A DNA stretch of 64,000 nucleotides, taken from NCBI RefSeq assembly GCF_000005505.3, contig NC_016131.3:68150355-68214354 (forward strand), given 5' to 3'. Below, piece by piece: positions 10,830 through 21,126 of this stretch. Under the pieces are notes generated by a model that was given only the letters and a program-made list of their open reading frames with translations, made no database searches and was not told the origin of the DNA. Source of the DNA: Brachypodium distachyon (taxonomy: Eukaryota > Streptophyta > Magnoliopsida > Poales > Poaceae). The position numbers and the translations under genes were made by a program. Numbering within the stretch: position 1 is the stretch's first letter; the number at the start of each line of letters is the position of its first letter.

Positions 10830-11702
10830 TTCATGAAGAATATGGTTTCTGTATTGAAATCCTATTCCGATGACATTGTTGTGCAGAAGCAAAACCAAAT
10901 TTTCAGATCATAAAGATATTCATGAGGTGTTTCTTAGTATGGTGCACCCATAAGTTCTTGGTCAGTGTGATGGAATCTCTATCAAGTTCAGTGACTAATT
11001 TAAGAAATAAACAGACAAAGCTAAACATTTTCATCTCGCATACATTGCAAAGTGGAAAATATATAAAGTTTACATTAAAACATAATTGCAATTTCAGCTT
11101 TTGCAGTGATCATGCATGCAGTTTTGATGTTTGTCTCCATCGAATTTGGATGTTTGCAGAATTATCGCCCTACATTATCCTGTGAGCTCTAACTCTTTGC
11201 TCCCTTCCATGAACTTCCTCTTTCTAGGTTTTGGCTCACTATGAAGAAGGTCGGTCCTGCACAAAAGTGTTAAGCACACCGTTCAGTCAATAGAATATCC
11301 TTTGCTTAGTCCAAACGGGTATAGTACAAATAACAATATGAACCAAAGACTGTCCATTATGAGCTAAATGTAGGATGTAAAAACATGTGCCTGTGAACAA
11401 GTTATCCGGTAGAGGTACATGCTTCAATGGACCAACGCTCAATAGTTTACAGTCATATGAACACCTTCTGTATGATAAGCTGAAACTATACACCTTACAG
11501 TCCACATGAAATTCCTGACCTCACAGACTCAGTTGATTGCACAATGACAACAATAGAACGCATAATAATCAGACCCAACGAATAAACCTAACTGCTCATG
11601 TTTAAGAAAGTAAGGAACCAATAGAGATCAGGGAAGGAGGGAAGCATGGTGACGGATATCAGGTAACACATGGGAACAGAGATTGCACCCAAACAAGATC
11701 CT

Positions 11703-12826
11703 CAACCCAGATATTAACTCAGAAAATACGCGACTCAACCAACCCACTAGAAGGCAGACGCGACCAAACCTATCCTTGCACCCCTCAATCCGTTTGACTC
11801 CAGTGAACTGTACATTTAAACCGAACCTAAGAAAATAGAGGTGTTTGTAGCCAACCCATTATCATTAACAGCCTTGATATTGTGCATTTTTAAGTTCCTC
11901 GTGTGGCACTCTGAAGTTACCCACTCCCGCTTACTACAGATTACATCAAAAGAACAACAGTCGGAGATTAAGAGCAGACTGTCGCGTTTCCCAGAACAAT
12001 GAGGCAACACATCAGTCAAACTCGGTTGATTGTCTCACTCAGCTTAACTATGAAGAGCATAAGCTTTAACTTAAATTGGTTTTCATCATGTACACTTTGA
12101 CTACGATGTACTCACTTTTTTATGACGTGTAAAACATAATTAGCGCAACCAAAAGAATTCAAACATGAGACCCTGTAGAAATAACAAGATTCTGGTTCCA
12201 CTAATGCCATTCTATAAAAGCAAATCAAGCGGAACAAGAATTACCAACATTCAAACAAGAGCATCAACCCAGATATTAACTAAAAAAATACTCCACTCAA
12301 CCAACCAAGTAGAAGGCAGATGCGACCAAACCTATCCCTCGTGCGGTGCCTCTCAATCCGTTTGAATCCAGTCAATTGTACATTTAAACCCAACCCAAGA
12401 AAATAGAGGCGTTTGCAGCCAACCCATTATCATACACAGCCTTGATATTGTGCATTTTTAAGTCCCTCGTGTGGCACTCTGAAGTTACCCACTCCCGCTT
12501 ACTACAGATTACATCAAAAGAACGACAGTCGGTGATTAAGAGCAGACTGTTGCGTTTCCCAGAACAATGAGGCAACACACCAGTCAAACTCGGTTGATTG
12601 CCTCACTCGGCTTAACCATGAAGATCATAAGCTCTGACTTAAATTGGTTTTTCATCATGTACACTTTGACTACAGCATACTCACTTTTCTATGACACGTA
12701 AAACATAATTAGTGCAACTAAAAGAATTCAAACATGAGACCCTGCAGAAATAACAAGAATCTGGTTCCACTAATACCAATCTATAAAACCAATTCAAGTG
12801 GAACAAGAATTACCAACATTGACAAC
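11703..12826 (-). repeat. 562-bp tandem repeat, two units (copy A)
   Basis: Units at about 11703-12264 and 12265-12826 share ACCCAGATATTAACT starts, the words TCCGTTTGA.TCCAGT and GGCACTCTGAAGTTACC, and paired 67-codon frames. They lie just downstream of the DUF1618 coding region and may include its 3' exons or UTR. The same pair exists in copy B, so the tandem event came before the segmental duplication. The flank 10839-11702 holds no recognisable gene. Confidence 0.85.
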
Positions 12827-14233
12827 ATTAAATTCAAATACTAGATTCGTTATGGTAAAAGTATTACTCTGAAAACCATGCCAATGTATTGAACCACTTA
12901 TACTGTGAATAAGAAGGTACCTGGTGCTAAGCAGATTCATGTACTTGGTGAACTCGGTGGGAAGAAAAGACTCGAAGTACCAGTACTTTGATTTTGAAAA
13001 GTCAGTCTCACAAGAGATATCCGTTTCTTCTAATTCTGGATTGCTATATGGGTGGGAAGCCTTAACTGCCTTGCTGCTCAAGTCAACAGAAACTAGCCAA
13101 GTCTCGTGGTACCACTTCCCTTCAACCCTCCTCCTCAACACAAAGCAAACAACATTGGGGTCGTCAATGCTGATGTGAGGAAACCACAACGGGATGCGCG
13201 GGAGATTCTGAAAACCATCAAGACGCCAGAGATCATCGGACGTAGCCTCATCAGTCTTTTCCCACTCCATCTTATTCACTTCTGTTCTCTTTAGAGTCCA
13301 GGAGGTGACGGTGAAACCAGAAGACTCTGTGAACTCTCCGGTAATCTTGCCATCACCCCGCACAACTGTGACGTACTTCAGGGAGCCGCAGCTGGTAACA
13401 CCGACGGTCTGGTAGGCATCAACCCATCCAGTACCATGACAGTTGTCATACAGATTGGGCACTTTTGAAGGGAATTCCTTGTAGTAGAGCACTGGGCTGT
13501 CATCGAACACATCACAGAAAATGATGCCATAGCAGTAATCTATCCAGCAGAGGGAGCTCCCAAATGTGACGACCTTGTCCGCATTCCAGTAGAACAGCAA
13601 CCGCTCCAAGGAAAAATCGTCCGCACAACCCACGGGTATGAGCGGTGGCTGCTTGATTTCCCACTGGCTCGATTTGGTCGGGCAAAACACGTGGAGCTCT
13701 GATGGCTCCTTAGAACAGCTGACCTGGAGCTCGGCGACTGCAAACTCTTTCTCGCCACGGCGCACGACGCCGAGATCCAAGCCCTTGGCCCTCCGTTCGC
13801 GCTGGTTCGTCCAGACGAAGCCCTCCGCCTCGATCCGGGTCCGGACCTCGGCCTCGGTGCCGTCGACAGCGGGGAGAAGATCGAGCGACGGCCGAGACGA
13901 GCCATCGGTACCGGCTGCTCTGTAGAGGAAGAAGTCGATCATCAAGTACTTGCGGAGCGTGCGGCCGCGGCGCGCCTCGATGAGGTATGACATCTGAAGG
14001 AGCAACGCGTCGCGGTGGGCGGCGACAACGTGGAAGTTGTTGAAGGACGACGAGCCGGCGTCGACCCGCAGGAGGATGCGGGACACCCGCGGCGGCGCGT
14101 GGAGCTGGAATCCGACGTGGAACACGTGCTCCCCGGAGCCGCTGCCGGAGGCCACGGTTGAGTCGTCCACGTCAAGGTCGTCCCGGCGGACCACGAAGCG
14201 GTCCAGCATAACCCAGTCAGGGAAGAGAGCCAT
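12794..14233 (-). CDS. DUF1618 domain protein, copy A
   Basis: An uninterrupted 479-codon frame starts at ATG 14233 (MALFPDWVMLDRFVVRRDD). The sequence fits the DUF1618 family, strongly expanded in grasses and without known biochemistry. Features include an N-terminal Phe/Val-rich half (HVFHVGFQLHAPPRVSRILL, ~38-57), a central CWIDYCYGIIFCDVFDDSP (~232-250) and a C-terminal WFPHISIDDPNVVCFVLRRR (~360-379). The C-terminus has a strong donor, CACCAG|GTACC, with its last exon base at 12921. The final ~42 codons may therefore be intron read-through and further exons may exist in 10.8-12.8 kb. The protein differs from copy B at 8 of 479 residues. No signal peptide or membrane segment is evident. 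It looks functional. Confidence 0.82.
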   Translation of the reverse strand: MALFPDWVMLDRFVVRRDDLDVDDSTVASGSGSGEHVFHVGFQLHAPPRVSRILLRVDAGSSSFNNFHVVAAHRDALLLQMSYLIEARRGRTLRKYLMIDFFLYRAAGTDGSSRPSLDLLPAVDGTEAEVRTRIEAEGFVWTNQRERRAKGLDLGVVRRGEKEFAVAELQVSCSKEPSELHVFCPTKSSQWEIKQPPLIPVGCADDFSLERLLFYWNADKVVTFGSSLCWIDYCYGIIFCDVFDDSPVLYYKEFPSKVPNLYDNCHGTGWVDAYQTVGVTSCGSLKYVTVVRGDGKITGEFTESSGFTVTSWTLKRTEVNKMEWEKTDEATSDDLWRLDGFQNLPRIPLWFPHISIDDPNVVCFVLRRRVEGKWYHETWLVSVDLSSKAVKASHPYSNPELEETDISCETDFSKSKYWYFESFLPTEFTKYMNLLSTRYLLIHSISGSIHWHGFQSNTFTITNLVFEFNVVNVGNSCST

Positions 14234-14446
14234 CGCCGGCGGGGAGGGGGTGGGATGGGGGTCGGGCGGCAGCGCGGATCCCTAATCTAGGTCTTGCTTC
14301 TCTTTCCCCCTCACTCTCGTTCTTTCTGTCCCTCGAGGATGAGAGAACGGCGTTTCTACTTTTCTGGTTGGGCTTGAGCACGGATATTGGGGCACTCGCT
14401 CCCGAAATACTGATCAGCGCCCGGGCCGCCCAGGCCCAGCAAGCGG
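14234..14446 (-). promoter_or_regulatory. Upstream region of DUF1618 gene copy A
   Basis: A GC-rich leader (14234-14290) is followed by a CT-rich tract on the minus strand and then AT-richer sequence. It separates the DUF1618 start codon from an oppositely oriented MFS fragment, so it probably holds the promoter. No clear TATA box was found. Confidence 0.35.
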
Positions 14447-14850
14447 CCCGTCGTCTACGCAGACCACGGCCTCGGTGGCCAAACAACTCGCGAGGCCGAG
14501 GACGTGGTGCGCGTGCCGACGTTCCAGATCATCGTGGCGCATGGGGTGGCCGGGTCGGTGCCGGTCTCCGCTCACCTTCGTCGCCATGTGACATGGCATA
14601 AAACAGACATTGCTGGCTCACATGTACTTGGTCCGTCTCACAAATTTATCTAAATATTATGTATTTATGTGTAAAAAGTGTCTAGATATATGTGATAAAA
14701 AATCAATTAATATGAGACGAATGAGCACTAATTAAGTACGGTGCCACATGGTACAGAGTAATAGATTAAATTTTGGTCAAAAACTCCGCAACCAGTACGA
14801 AGGGAGTCACCTTCGTCGCCATGTGGCTGGAGCTCGTGGGAAAGGCATGG
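14447..14850 (+). pseudogene. MFS transporter gene fragment, copy A, interrupted
   Basis: A plus-strand frame from 14447 reads EDVVRVPTFQIIVAHGVAGS, matching the loop-plus-helix of plant major facilitator proteins (the VPTFQI.V.QG..GS.PWS.L motif). At 14573-14590 the sequence CACCTTCGTCGCCATGTG is followed by 217 bp of unrelated AT-rich sequence. The same 18 bases then recur at 14808-14825 and the protein similarity resumes as MWLELVG. Copy A also has a frame change after GSVP compared with copy B (SVPWSPLTFVAM). Only about 50 residues of a ~500-residue transporter are present, so this is a fragment. The remainder to 16005 shows no gene. Confidence 0.55.
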
Positions 14851-15533
14851 CCGTCGACGTCGTGGCTGCCATGGCCGCATTCGCGAGCACCCGGGACCTC
14901 GAGCTCACCTGGGAGACGCACCGACGACGCCCCTCCGCCTGCACCGCCCTGCGCTGTCCGCCTGCAGGCCCGACCCGCGCCGTTGTGCCACTACGCCGTC
15001 TGCGTGACAAGTGGCTTGGCCACGTTGGCGCTGACTCGTGGGTCCAACCTGTCAAAATCTCGGTTAAAAGGACAAACAACCCATTAGAACCTAGCTGCAA
15101 CTGATTAGACGAACAACTGGTGAAAAGCACAAAAAAATTGTCCAACTAGTGTTTTGCGCAACAACACCCCCAAAATCTGGTGGATTGTGCAATTTCCTCG
15201 ATTTACATCACACGGTGTCTTAGTTAGCATTTTGTCTTCAATGGAGCTACGAGTCATCGTAGTGATTACCGGCCTTCAGCCTTTTTTTGGGAAATAGGCA
15301 CACCATCCACCTTCGATTTTTCGGCTAAATATCCAATATGTTTGACTAAATTTCATAAAACCATGCTATTTTGGGCTAAGGTTTCAACGGACGGAACCAA
15401 TCTGGTTTTGTCTATTTGATACACATTTTGGGGTAACTTTTTTCACTTAACCCAAATCTATCAGTCTAAGGCATTAATTTAACAGCGAACCTAATAAGTC
15501 AGGTTCGCATGTAAGGTGCCTCGTGGCCATTTG

Positions 15534-15546
15534 CCCCCCCCCCCCC
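15534..15546 (+). repeat. C13 homopolymer in a copy A-specific 90-bp stretch
   Basis: The run lies inside a ~90-bp stretch (about 15470-15565) absent from copy B at the matching site, so the stretch is an insertion in A or a deletion in B. Confidence 0.6.
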
Positions 15547-16048
15547 ACCGTGCGCACGCATTCAAATCCTAACGGGCTTTCGTGCGAACCGACTTAGTTT
15601 TGCTCATTCTTATTTGTGTTCTTCCCCTCTACCCTGACCAGCCCACTATTGACTCAATCCTTGCCGCAAGAGAAGCTCAATGATGGTGAAAGACCATGCC
15701 GACATGAAGGATTTTTATGATGGCTGGTCGGAGCAAGCATCATCAGTCTGCATTTCTCGATGAAGGCCTGGTAGGTTCAATATCCGCATTGCCAGCCGAT
15801 TTTGTGGCTCGATTTAGGGTTTGGGTGTTTTGGTTAGATTGGGGATTCCATGAGTTTGGTGTTATTTTGTTGTATGCAGGCAATATGGGCGCAGGTTAGG
15901 TAGCAAGATGCCATGTTACATCGACGATGTGCAGCAAATCTTACCTTGTAATTCCTACCCTTGATTTCTTCACATAATATAGATAGTCATCTACTTAATA
16001 CCCACTTGCCAAAATTTGATCAAAATTGAGACATTTTTTGTTGGATGG

Positions 16049-17090
16049 AGGGAATACTGATATTCGTGGCGCCTGGCGAGCGCCCCTCCGCAACCAGTAA
16101 TTCGAATAAACTATGTTCTACAAGTTCTCCGTTCATAAAGAAAATTACGGTGGCAGCTGCTTCCAAGTGCTGCATGCCTGCATCTATACACTTGCAAATA
16201 ATTTAGATTTGCATCTCTTTTCAAACTACATTTGAGCAACGCAAATGCGCAACATAACAGTAAACTTCAAGACCGCTTCAGAAACCATAAAGTTGTGTGG
16301 AAACCTGGAGCATGTATTTCAGAAAATGAGTTCGACCAGAAAATACATGCATGCTCAACCAATTGTTATTTCTCAACTGAAGTTGAGATATGGTTTCTCT
16401 AACAATTTCCGTTTTGATAAATGCTAGGGATAACTGTGTTAAGAAATAAGAAGTATTTTGAACGGAAAAACTTTCTATAAAGCTGTCACATAAATTATTC
16501 CCTTTATAAACCAATTACAGAGGAGAAAGATGAAATGAAAAATACGAGCAACCATTAATCAAACCACTAAATTGTTTCCAGTGATGAACCTGCACAAGGC
16601 AAACAATTCTGTCAGAAAAAAGATGTTTAAACTATTGTACTGTATATTCTTGAATCAGCCAGAAAAGAGAAAGTAGTCAAATGAACTTGCTTAATTGAAT
16701 CTGTAGATAAGCTTGCTAAAGTGTACGTGCTTAAGTTGAGAAAGGCTACTGCAAGAGTTACCAAATGACAATAAATCGGATCAAAATCATGTAGATACAA
16801 CAAGGGTTCGACGATCACAACAAAATGTCAAAAAATAAAATAGATAGGAAACTAGGTCTTGGTTGCTTGAAAGCTGATTAAGTCAATCGACTATTGTCCA
16901 AAAAAACAATATCACAAATGATGACGGAGTTAATGCACCAAGAAAAAAATAGGGATAAGGCTGCTGTTGTTGCATGGTATCTGGCTGCTGTTGCAACTCA
17001 TGCAAGACGATATTGCTATTCCGGGAATTATTCGCATGTCCCGGTGTGCTGGTTGAATCTGCCATACCAAGTTTGTTATTGGGCCAACCT
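16049..17090 (-). pseudogene. 3' fragment of the RR21-like response regulator gene (copy A)
   Basis: 16100-16900 matches the downstream region of the intact gene (60181-61140). 16963-17090 matches its last coding exon at 62090-62200, read on the minus strand as [16 protein letters not shown] after MADSTSTPGH. The ~0.95 kb between these parts in the intact gene (about 61170-62090, most of the last exon including the stop codon) is missing. The junction falls after AGGGATAAGG. On the right the fragment is cut by the CACTA element 2 insertion. No receiver or DNA-binding domain remains, so it is non-functional. Confidence 0.85.
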
Positions 17091-17124
17091 CACTACTACA
17101 AAACGGTCTATATGTCATGCAACA

Positions 17125-17440
17125 TCAGTAACTGGTCCGGCGCGACCGTTACTGATAAAGAACATCAGTGTCGGTCTCGGCCACGACCGTTACTGATGAA
17201 CCGAGCGGGCACCGTCCGTCCCCGCCCAGCCACACATCAGTGGCGGTCGCGCGACACGACCGCCACTGATGAACACTCATAGCTCACGAGTTACATCAGT
17301 GGCGGTCGTTTAAGTGGCGACCGCCACTGATGAACCATGCATCAGTAACGGTCGGACCAGCTTGACCATTACTGATGTGTACACGATTATCAGTAACGGT
17401 CGAGAAAACCTCGATCGACACTGATGTTACTCGTGTATTA
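17125..17440 (+). repeat. CACTA subterminal repeats
   Basis: At least six direct and inverted copies of a ~15-bp word (CATCAGTAACGGTCG / CGACCGCCACTGATG) follow the TIR. In En/Spm-type elements such words are transposase-binding sites, which would be their role here by family knowledge. Confidence 0.75.
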
Positions 17441-17965
17441 AGTACGCTGTGCGGAGCCGCAGCTGGTCGCGCCGCGCGTCGTGACGGACCAGCTACGGCC
17501 TCTTCCTCTCCGGCGACGGTGAGGTGCCGCCCGACCGCGCCATGGCCTCCGGCGACCACCCCAGGTACGCCCTCCTCCCTTCCCCTTCCTCCTCCCTCCC
17601 CCCCCGCGTCGGCGGCGCCGCCTCCATGGCCGGCGAGCTCCATTTTTGGAGCTCCGGCGGCCGGCGCGCTCCGATCTTCGAGCCCTAAGCTTCCCTATCC
17701 CTCCCGATCTCTCTCTCGCCGGCCTCAATTTCTCTCCGAATTTTCCCAATTTAAATTTTTTGAGCTCCGCAGCCGCTGGCCGAAATGCGGCGTCCTCATC
17801 GTCGCCCGGAGCTTCCCTCTCGCTTGCGTGCTCTCTCTCCCTCCTGATCTTTCTTGCCGGCCTCCAATTTTTCTCCGAATGTCTCTAATTTCAAAATTTT
17901 AGTTAGCTCTGGTTAATTAGCACATTAATCTCCTTGTCAATGATTAGGCTAACTATTTTGCTTTT

Positions 17966-19797
17966 TTGTTTTCTTGTGTATTGTGTTGTAGATCGAAGGA
18001 TCGTTCTTGGATGTACGCGAAGGAAAGGATCAATGCTCGATGGATAACCGAATGGACGGTCTTTTTTGGAGTCGCGAAAGGTGATATGGAACGAAAAGGA
18101 CTTCTGATGATGCGTTGCCCATGTCGCAAATGTGGAAACACATGCATGATGAAGCCTGAAGATGTTCAAATGCACGTGCTGGCATCGGGTTTTGTCGATG
18201 GTTATTCTCGCTGGACTTGTCACGGAGAGGATGCGGTTGATGTCGGTAGCGGTAGCGAAGATGATGATGTCCTGCGGTATGATCTGGCAAATGATTCCGA
18301 GGAAGAAACAAGGGTCGATGAGGAGGCTAATGTGGAAGGTGAAGTAGCTCCACGTGGCAGGATTGCCGAAATGCTAGATGACCCGTACCTACGGGACCAG
18401 CTGGAGGACCACGAAGATGAGGCAGAGTCTGCTCAGTTCAAAAAATTGTTGGAGGACGCAAACACACCCTTGTATGATGGAGCTGGCGAAGAAAACAACG
18501 TGCTCGAAGTGATGCTCGAACTTTTGAGGCTGAAGGCAGCATCATGCTGGTCAGACAAGGGCTTCACGGGCTTGTTGAGTTACCTTGCTTCGGTTTTTCC
18601 ACAGCCAAATAAGTCGCCCAAGAGCACATACGAGGCGAAGAAGATTACATGCCCGCTCGGATTGGATTGCATGAAACATCATTCATGTCCAAAGGACTGC
18701 ATGGTATACATTGGAGAGTACGAGAACCATGAGAGCTGCCACATATGCGGTGCATCGAGATACAAGAAGAAAAACGCCAGAGCTGGCGAAGACCATGGGA
18801 ACGAAGTGATGAAGGGCAGGCCGGCAAAGACTGTCTGGTATCTTACGATAGGTGGCCGAGTTGAGCGTTGGATGCAGAACGTTAAGGATGCGAGGTATCT
18901 CGTCTATCACGATCCGGCGCAGGCTGCATTCGATCCTGACGGGCACTACCGTGTGGAGGAGGCTGCGGTCCTAAGACACCCTGCCGATGGGACTCAGCGG
19001 AGGAACTTGGACACGGCATTTCCAGATTTTGGGGCAGAGCCCAGAAACCTGAGGCTCGGTCTCAGCACTGACGGGATAAATCCTTTCGGAAACATGAACA
19101 AGAAGCACAGCACATGACCAGTGATCTTGTTTGTCTACAACCTTCCTCCATGGTTAATCATGAAGAGAAAGTACATCCACATGTGCATGCTTATACAGGG
19201 TCCAAAGCAGCCGGGAGCTGACCTAAATGTGTATCTGCAGCTAGTGAAGGATGAGCTGAAACAGCTTTGGAACCCTGGCAGAGTGGTTTGGGACGCAAAC
19301 AGGAGGGAGTACTTCACGATGAGAGCAGCGCTTCTGACGTGCGTGCATGACTACCCCGCGAATGGAAATACTTCATGCCAGGTGACACATCGCTACAAGG
19401 CCTGTACAAAGTGCGGGGAAAACACGACATCGGAGAAGTTGCCCGCTTCATCCAAAATTGTGTACATAGGCCACCGAAAGTGGTTGGATGCTAAAAGACC
19501 CTTGGAGGGATGACAAGGAAAGGTTCAATGGGAAGACGGAGCATGGGACAGCGCCGAAGGAGAAGTCTGGTATGCAAATCCTCGAAATTGTGAACGATCT
19601 TGAGGTTGTCCCCGGAAAGATTGCTGCGAAGAAATATAAGGAACCTGAAGGCGTCGTGTGGAAAAGGAGGTCCGTATTCTGGGACCTGGAGTACTAGGCA
19701 CATTTAGAATGCCGCCACAGCATAGATGTCATGCACGTGGAGAAAAATGTATGCGACAGCGTGCTGGGGTTGCTGATGAACATTCCAGAGAAGACGA
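17966..19797 (+). pseudogene. TNP2-type CACTA transposase remnant, N-terminal half
   Basis: The frame from 17966 begins with a Trp-rich transposase-associated region and the zinc-like CPCRKCGNTCMM. It passes an acidic stretch (SGSEDDDVLRYD), CHICGASRYKKK and the start of the Transposase_21 core (GLSTDGINPFGNMN). It breaks at a TGG-to-TGA change at 19115-19117, then at a frame change near 19495, and then at a TGG-to-TAG change at 19695-19697. The sequence ends at the LTR junction after MNIPEKT-like residues. It is nearly identical to element 1 but keeps the N-terminal part that element 1 lost, and its lesions differ. Confidence 0.85.
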
Positions 19798-21126
19798 TGA
19801 AGGGGCGCGTAGAGATAAACAAAAAAACTTTTCCTACGCGAACTCCCAAGATCTAGCCGAGGTAGAAGGCCACGAGGATTACCACTAGACGCGCAGTTGC
19901 GGATTATTGATGCAGCGCCTTGATGCAGTGCAGTCCCTCGATCCGATCCAGCCGATCCAATCCCGCGATCGTCGAAGTGCTGAACGTACAGCACCTCTGC
20001 CGGTATCCACACGTGCGAGGAGGAGCTCCGGCGGCGGACTGCTAGGTTCGGTGCGACGGTTGAACTGAATCGGGTTAGGGTTCTCAACGCATGAGAGTGG
20101 AAAAACCGTGCCCCTTAGGCATCCCACGCCCCTGCTTATATATCGAGTGGAAGTGGGCTCCAAGCCTTGTGGCCCATCCACCCTGCGAGTCCAACTCGCA
20201 TTGTCAGCCCAATTCCAGTTCGGGTCCAATCCGACCAAATACTTGCTCCCGCTCTTAAGTGTGTGACCCCGCAGGCTCATGGCGACTTGGACACGATTGG
20301 AGTCCGACTCACAATCGATCAATCGGTAGCGGCTCCTAGCAGAACGTGCCGACTCTCAAGTACCATCGAGTCATGACGACGTACCTTCCAATGTGACATA
20401 CGTCTTAGTCCCTTTTGCCTCACGATATACCTTGTCGAACTATAGGCGATTAATCGTCATCCCTTTAATAGTTCAACTTTCTTCTCGATCTGTGATATAC
20501 GATTCATCCGACTAACTCTTAGTCGATCGACCCGGTTAACAGTTAACCAAGTCGCGCATGGCCATGCTTCCCAAATCATGTCACTCGAGAGGGCCCAGAG
20601 AATATCTCTCCAGTCGGAGGGGCAAAATCCCATCTTGGTTATCCACATCACACAGCTTGATTCTCAGTCAACCCGAACTCTGCCTTTATAACTGCCCTGT
20701 TACGGAACAACGTTTGACAGAACCTAAGTTGGTGATCCACAACTCGGATTGTGCGATAACCTCAGGTCTAAGGATTACATTGATTGAGACATGCAAATGA
20801 CGACCTACTCGTTGCATCTCAATATGGGTCAGTCCGACTCGCTAAACTCTTTAGCCGAGTCCGTGTAAGCTGGAATGACATCACCATGCCCATGACAAGT
20901 GGAACCGAGTCATCAGCCAACTTTCACATTAGTCTAGGTTATGTGTCCAGCACAACCTCAATGACTAAGGACAATTTAGTATGAACAACATGAATACATA
21001 GTTCCACAATCAAATCACATATTCAATGATACATATCAGATGTTCAAACAAGGACAACTTAATAATATTTATGAATACATTGGGAATTACATCATACATG
21101 ATTGCCTCTAGGGCATATTCCCAACA
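19798..21126 (-). mobile_element. Copia-type LTR (1,329 bp), isolated
   Basis: On the minus strand it starts TGTTGGGAATATGCCCTAGA at 21126, a start shared by a large grass Copia family, and ends ..CCCCTTCA at 19798. A minus-strand TATA box (GATATATAAGCAGG) lies near 20135. No primer-binding site follows its end. Flanking pentamers (GACGA left, GTCTC right) do not match, so this is not a clean solo LTR. The right flank reads, on the minus strand, ATGTGAGAC before TGTTGGG, resembling the polypurine boundary of this family. It may be a 3' LTR whose internal region was lost. Confidence 0.75.

Larger units (their letters stand above)
7426..10830 (-). mobile_element. CACTA (En/Spm) DNA transposon 1, 5'-truncated
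   Basis: The left edge reads CACTATGCGACCATTACTGATG at 7426. It combines a CACTA terminus with the GCGACC-TTACTGATG subterminal word that also decorates CACTA element 2. The TNP2 remnant runs right to left and is cut at about 10830, where similarity to element 2 (CAAGGGTCGATGAGG) stops. The N-terminal coding part and the 5' TIR are therefore missing. The cut lies 8 bp from the start of duplicated segment A. The Tat LTR abuts the left edge, suggesting the retrotransposon inserted into the CACTA end. Confidence 0.8.
10839..17090. repeat. Segmental duplication, copy A
   Basis: From AATATGGTTTCTGTATTG (10839) to about 16005, this segment matches 48890-53957 almost base for base, including a DUF1618 gene and its non-coding surroundings. 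Beyond 16005 it matches pieces near 58090-58195, 60181-61170 and 62090-62200, that is, the downstream and 3' coding sequence of the RR21-like gene. Copy A is thus a second version of the copy B to RR21 interval without several insertions. It is bounded on the left by truncated CACTA element 1 and on the right by CACTA element 2. Confidence 0.9.
17091..19797 (+). mobile_element. CACTA (En/Spm) DNA transposon 2, 5' part
   Basis: It starts CACTACTACAAAACGGTC at 17091. Subterminal repeats of ACATCAGTRRCGGTCG and their inverted form CGACCGYTACTGATG fill about 17125-17430. The transposase follows on the plus strand, and the element is cut at 19797 by an LTR. The interruption is exact relative to element 1 (AGAGAAGACGA shared, then divergence). 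The 3' half and 3' TIR are not present, so it is immobile on its own. Confidence 0.85.

Noticed and set aside
11816..12587. Paired 67-codon minus-strand frames as small genes
   Set aside because: They are homologous only because of the 562-bp tandem duplication; no independent evidence of coding.
14748..15104. 118-codon plus-strand frame in both duplication copies
   Set aside because: Its start lies in AT-rich filler and its middle is the tail of an MFS fragment; the later part has no similarity and differs by indels between copies.
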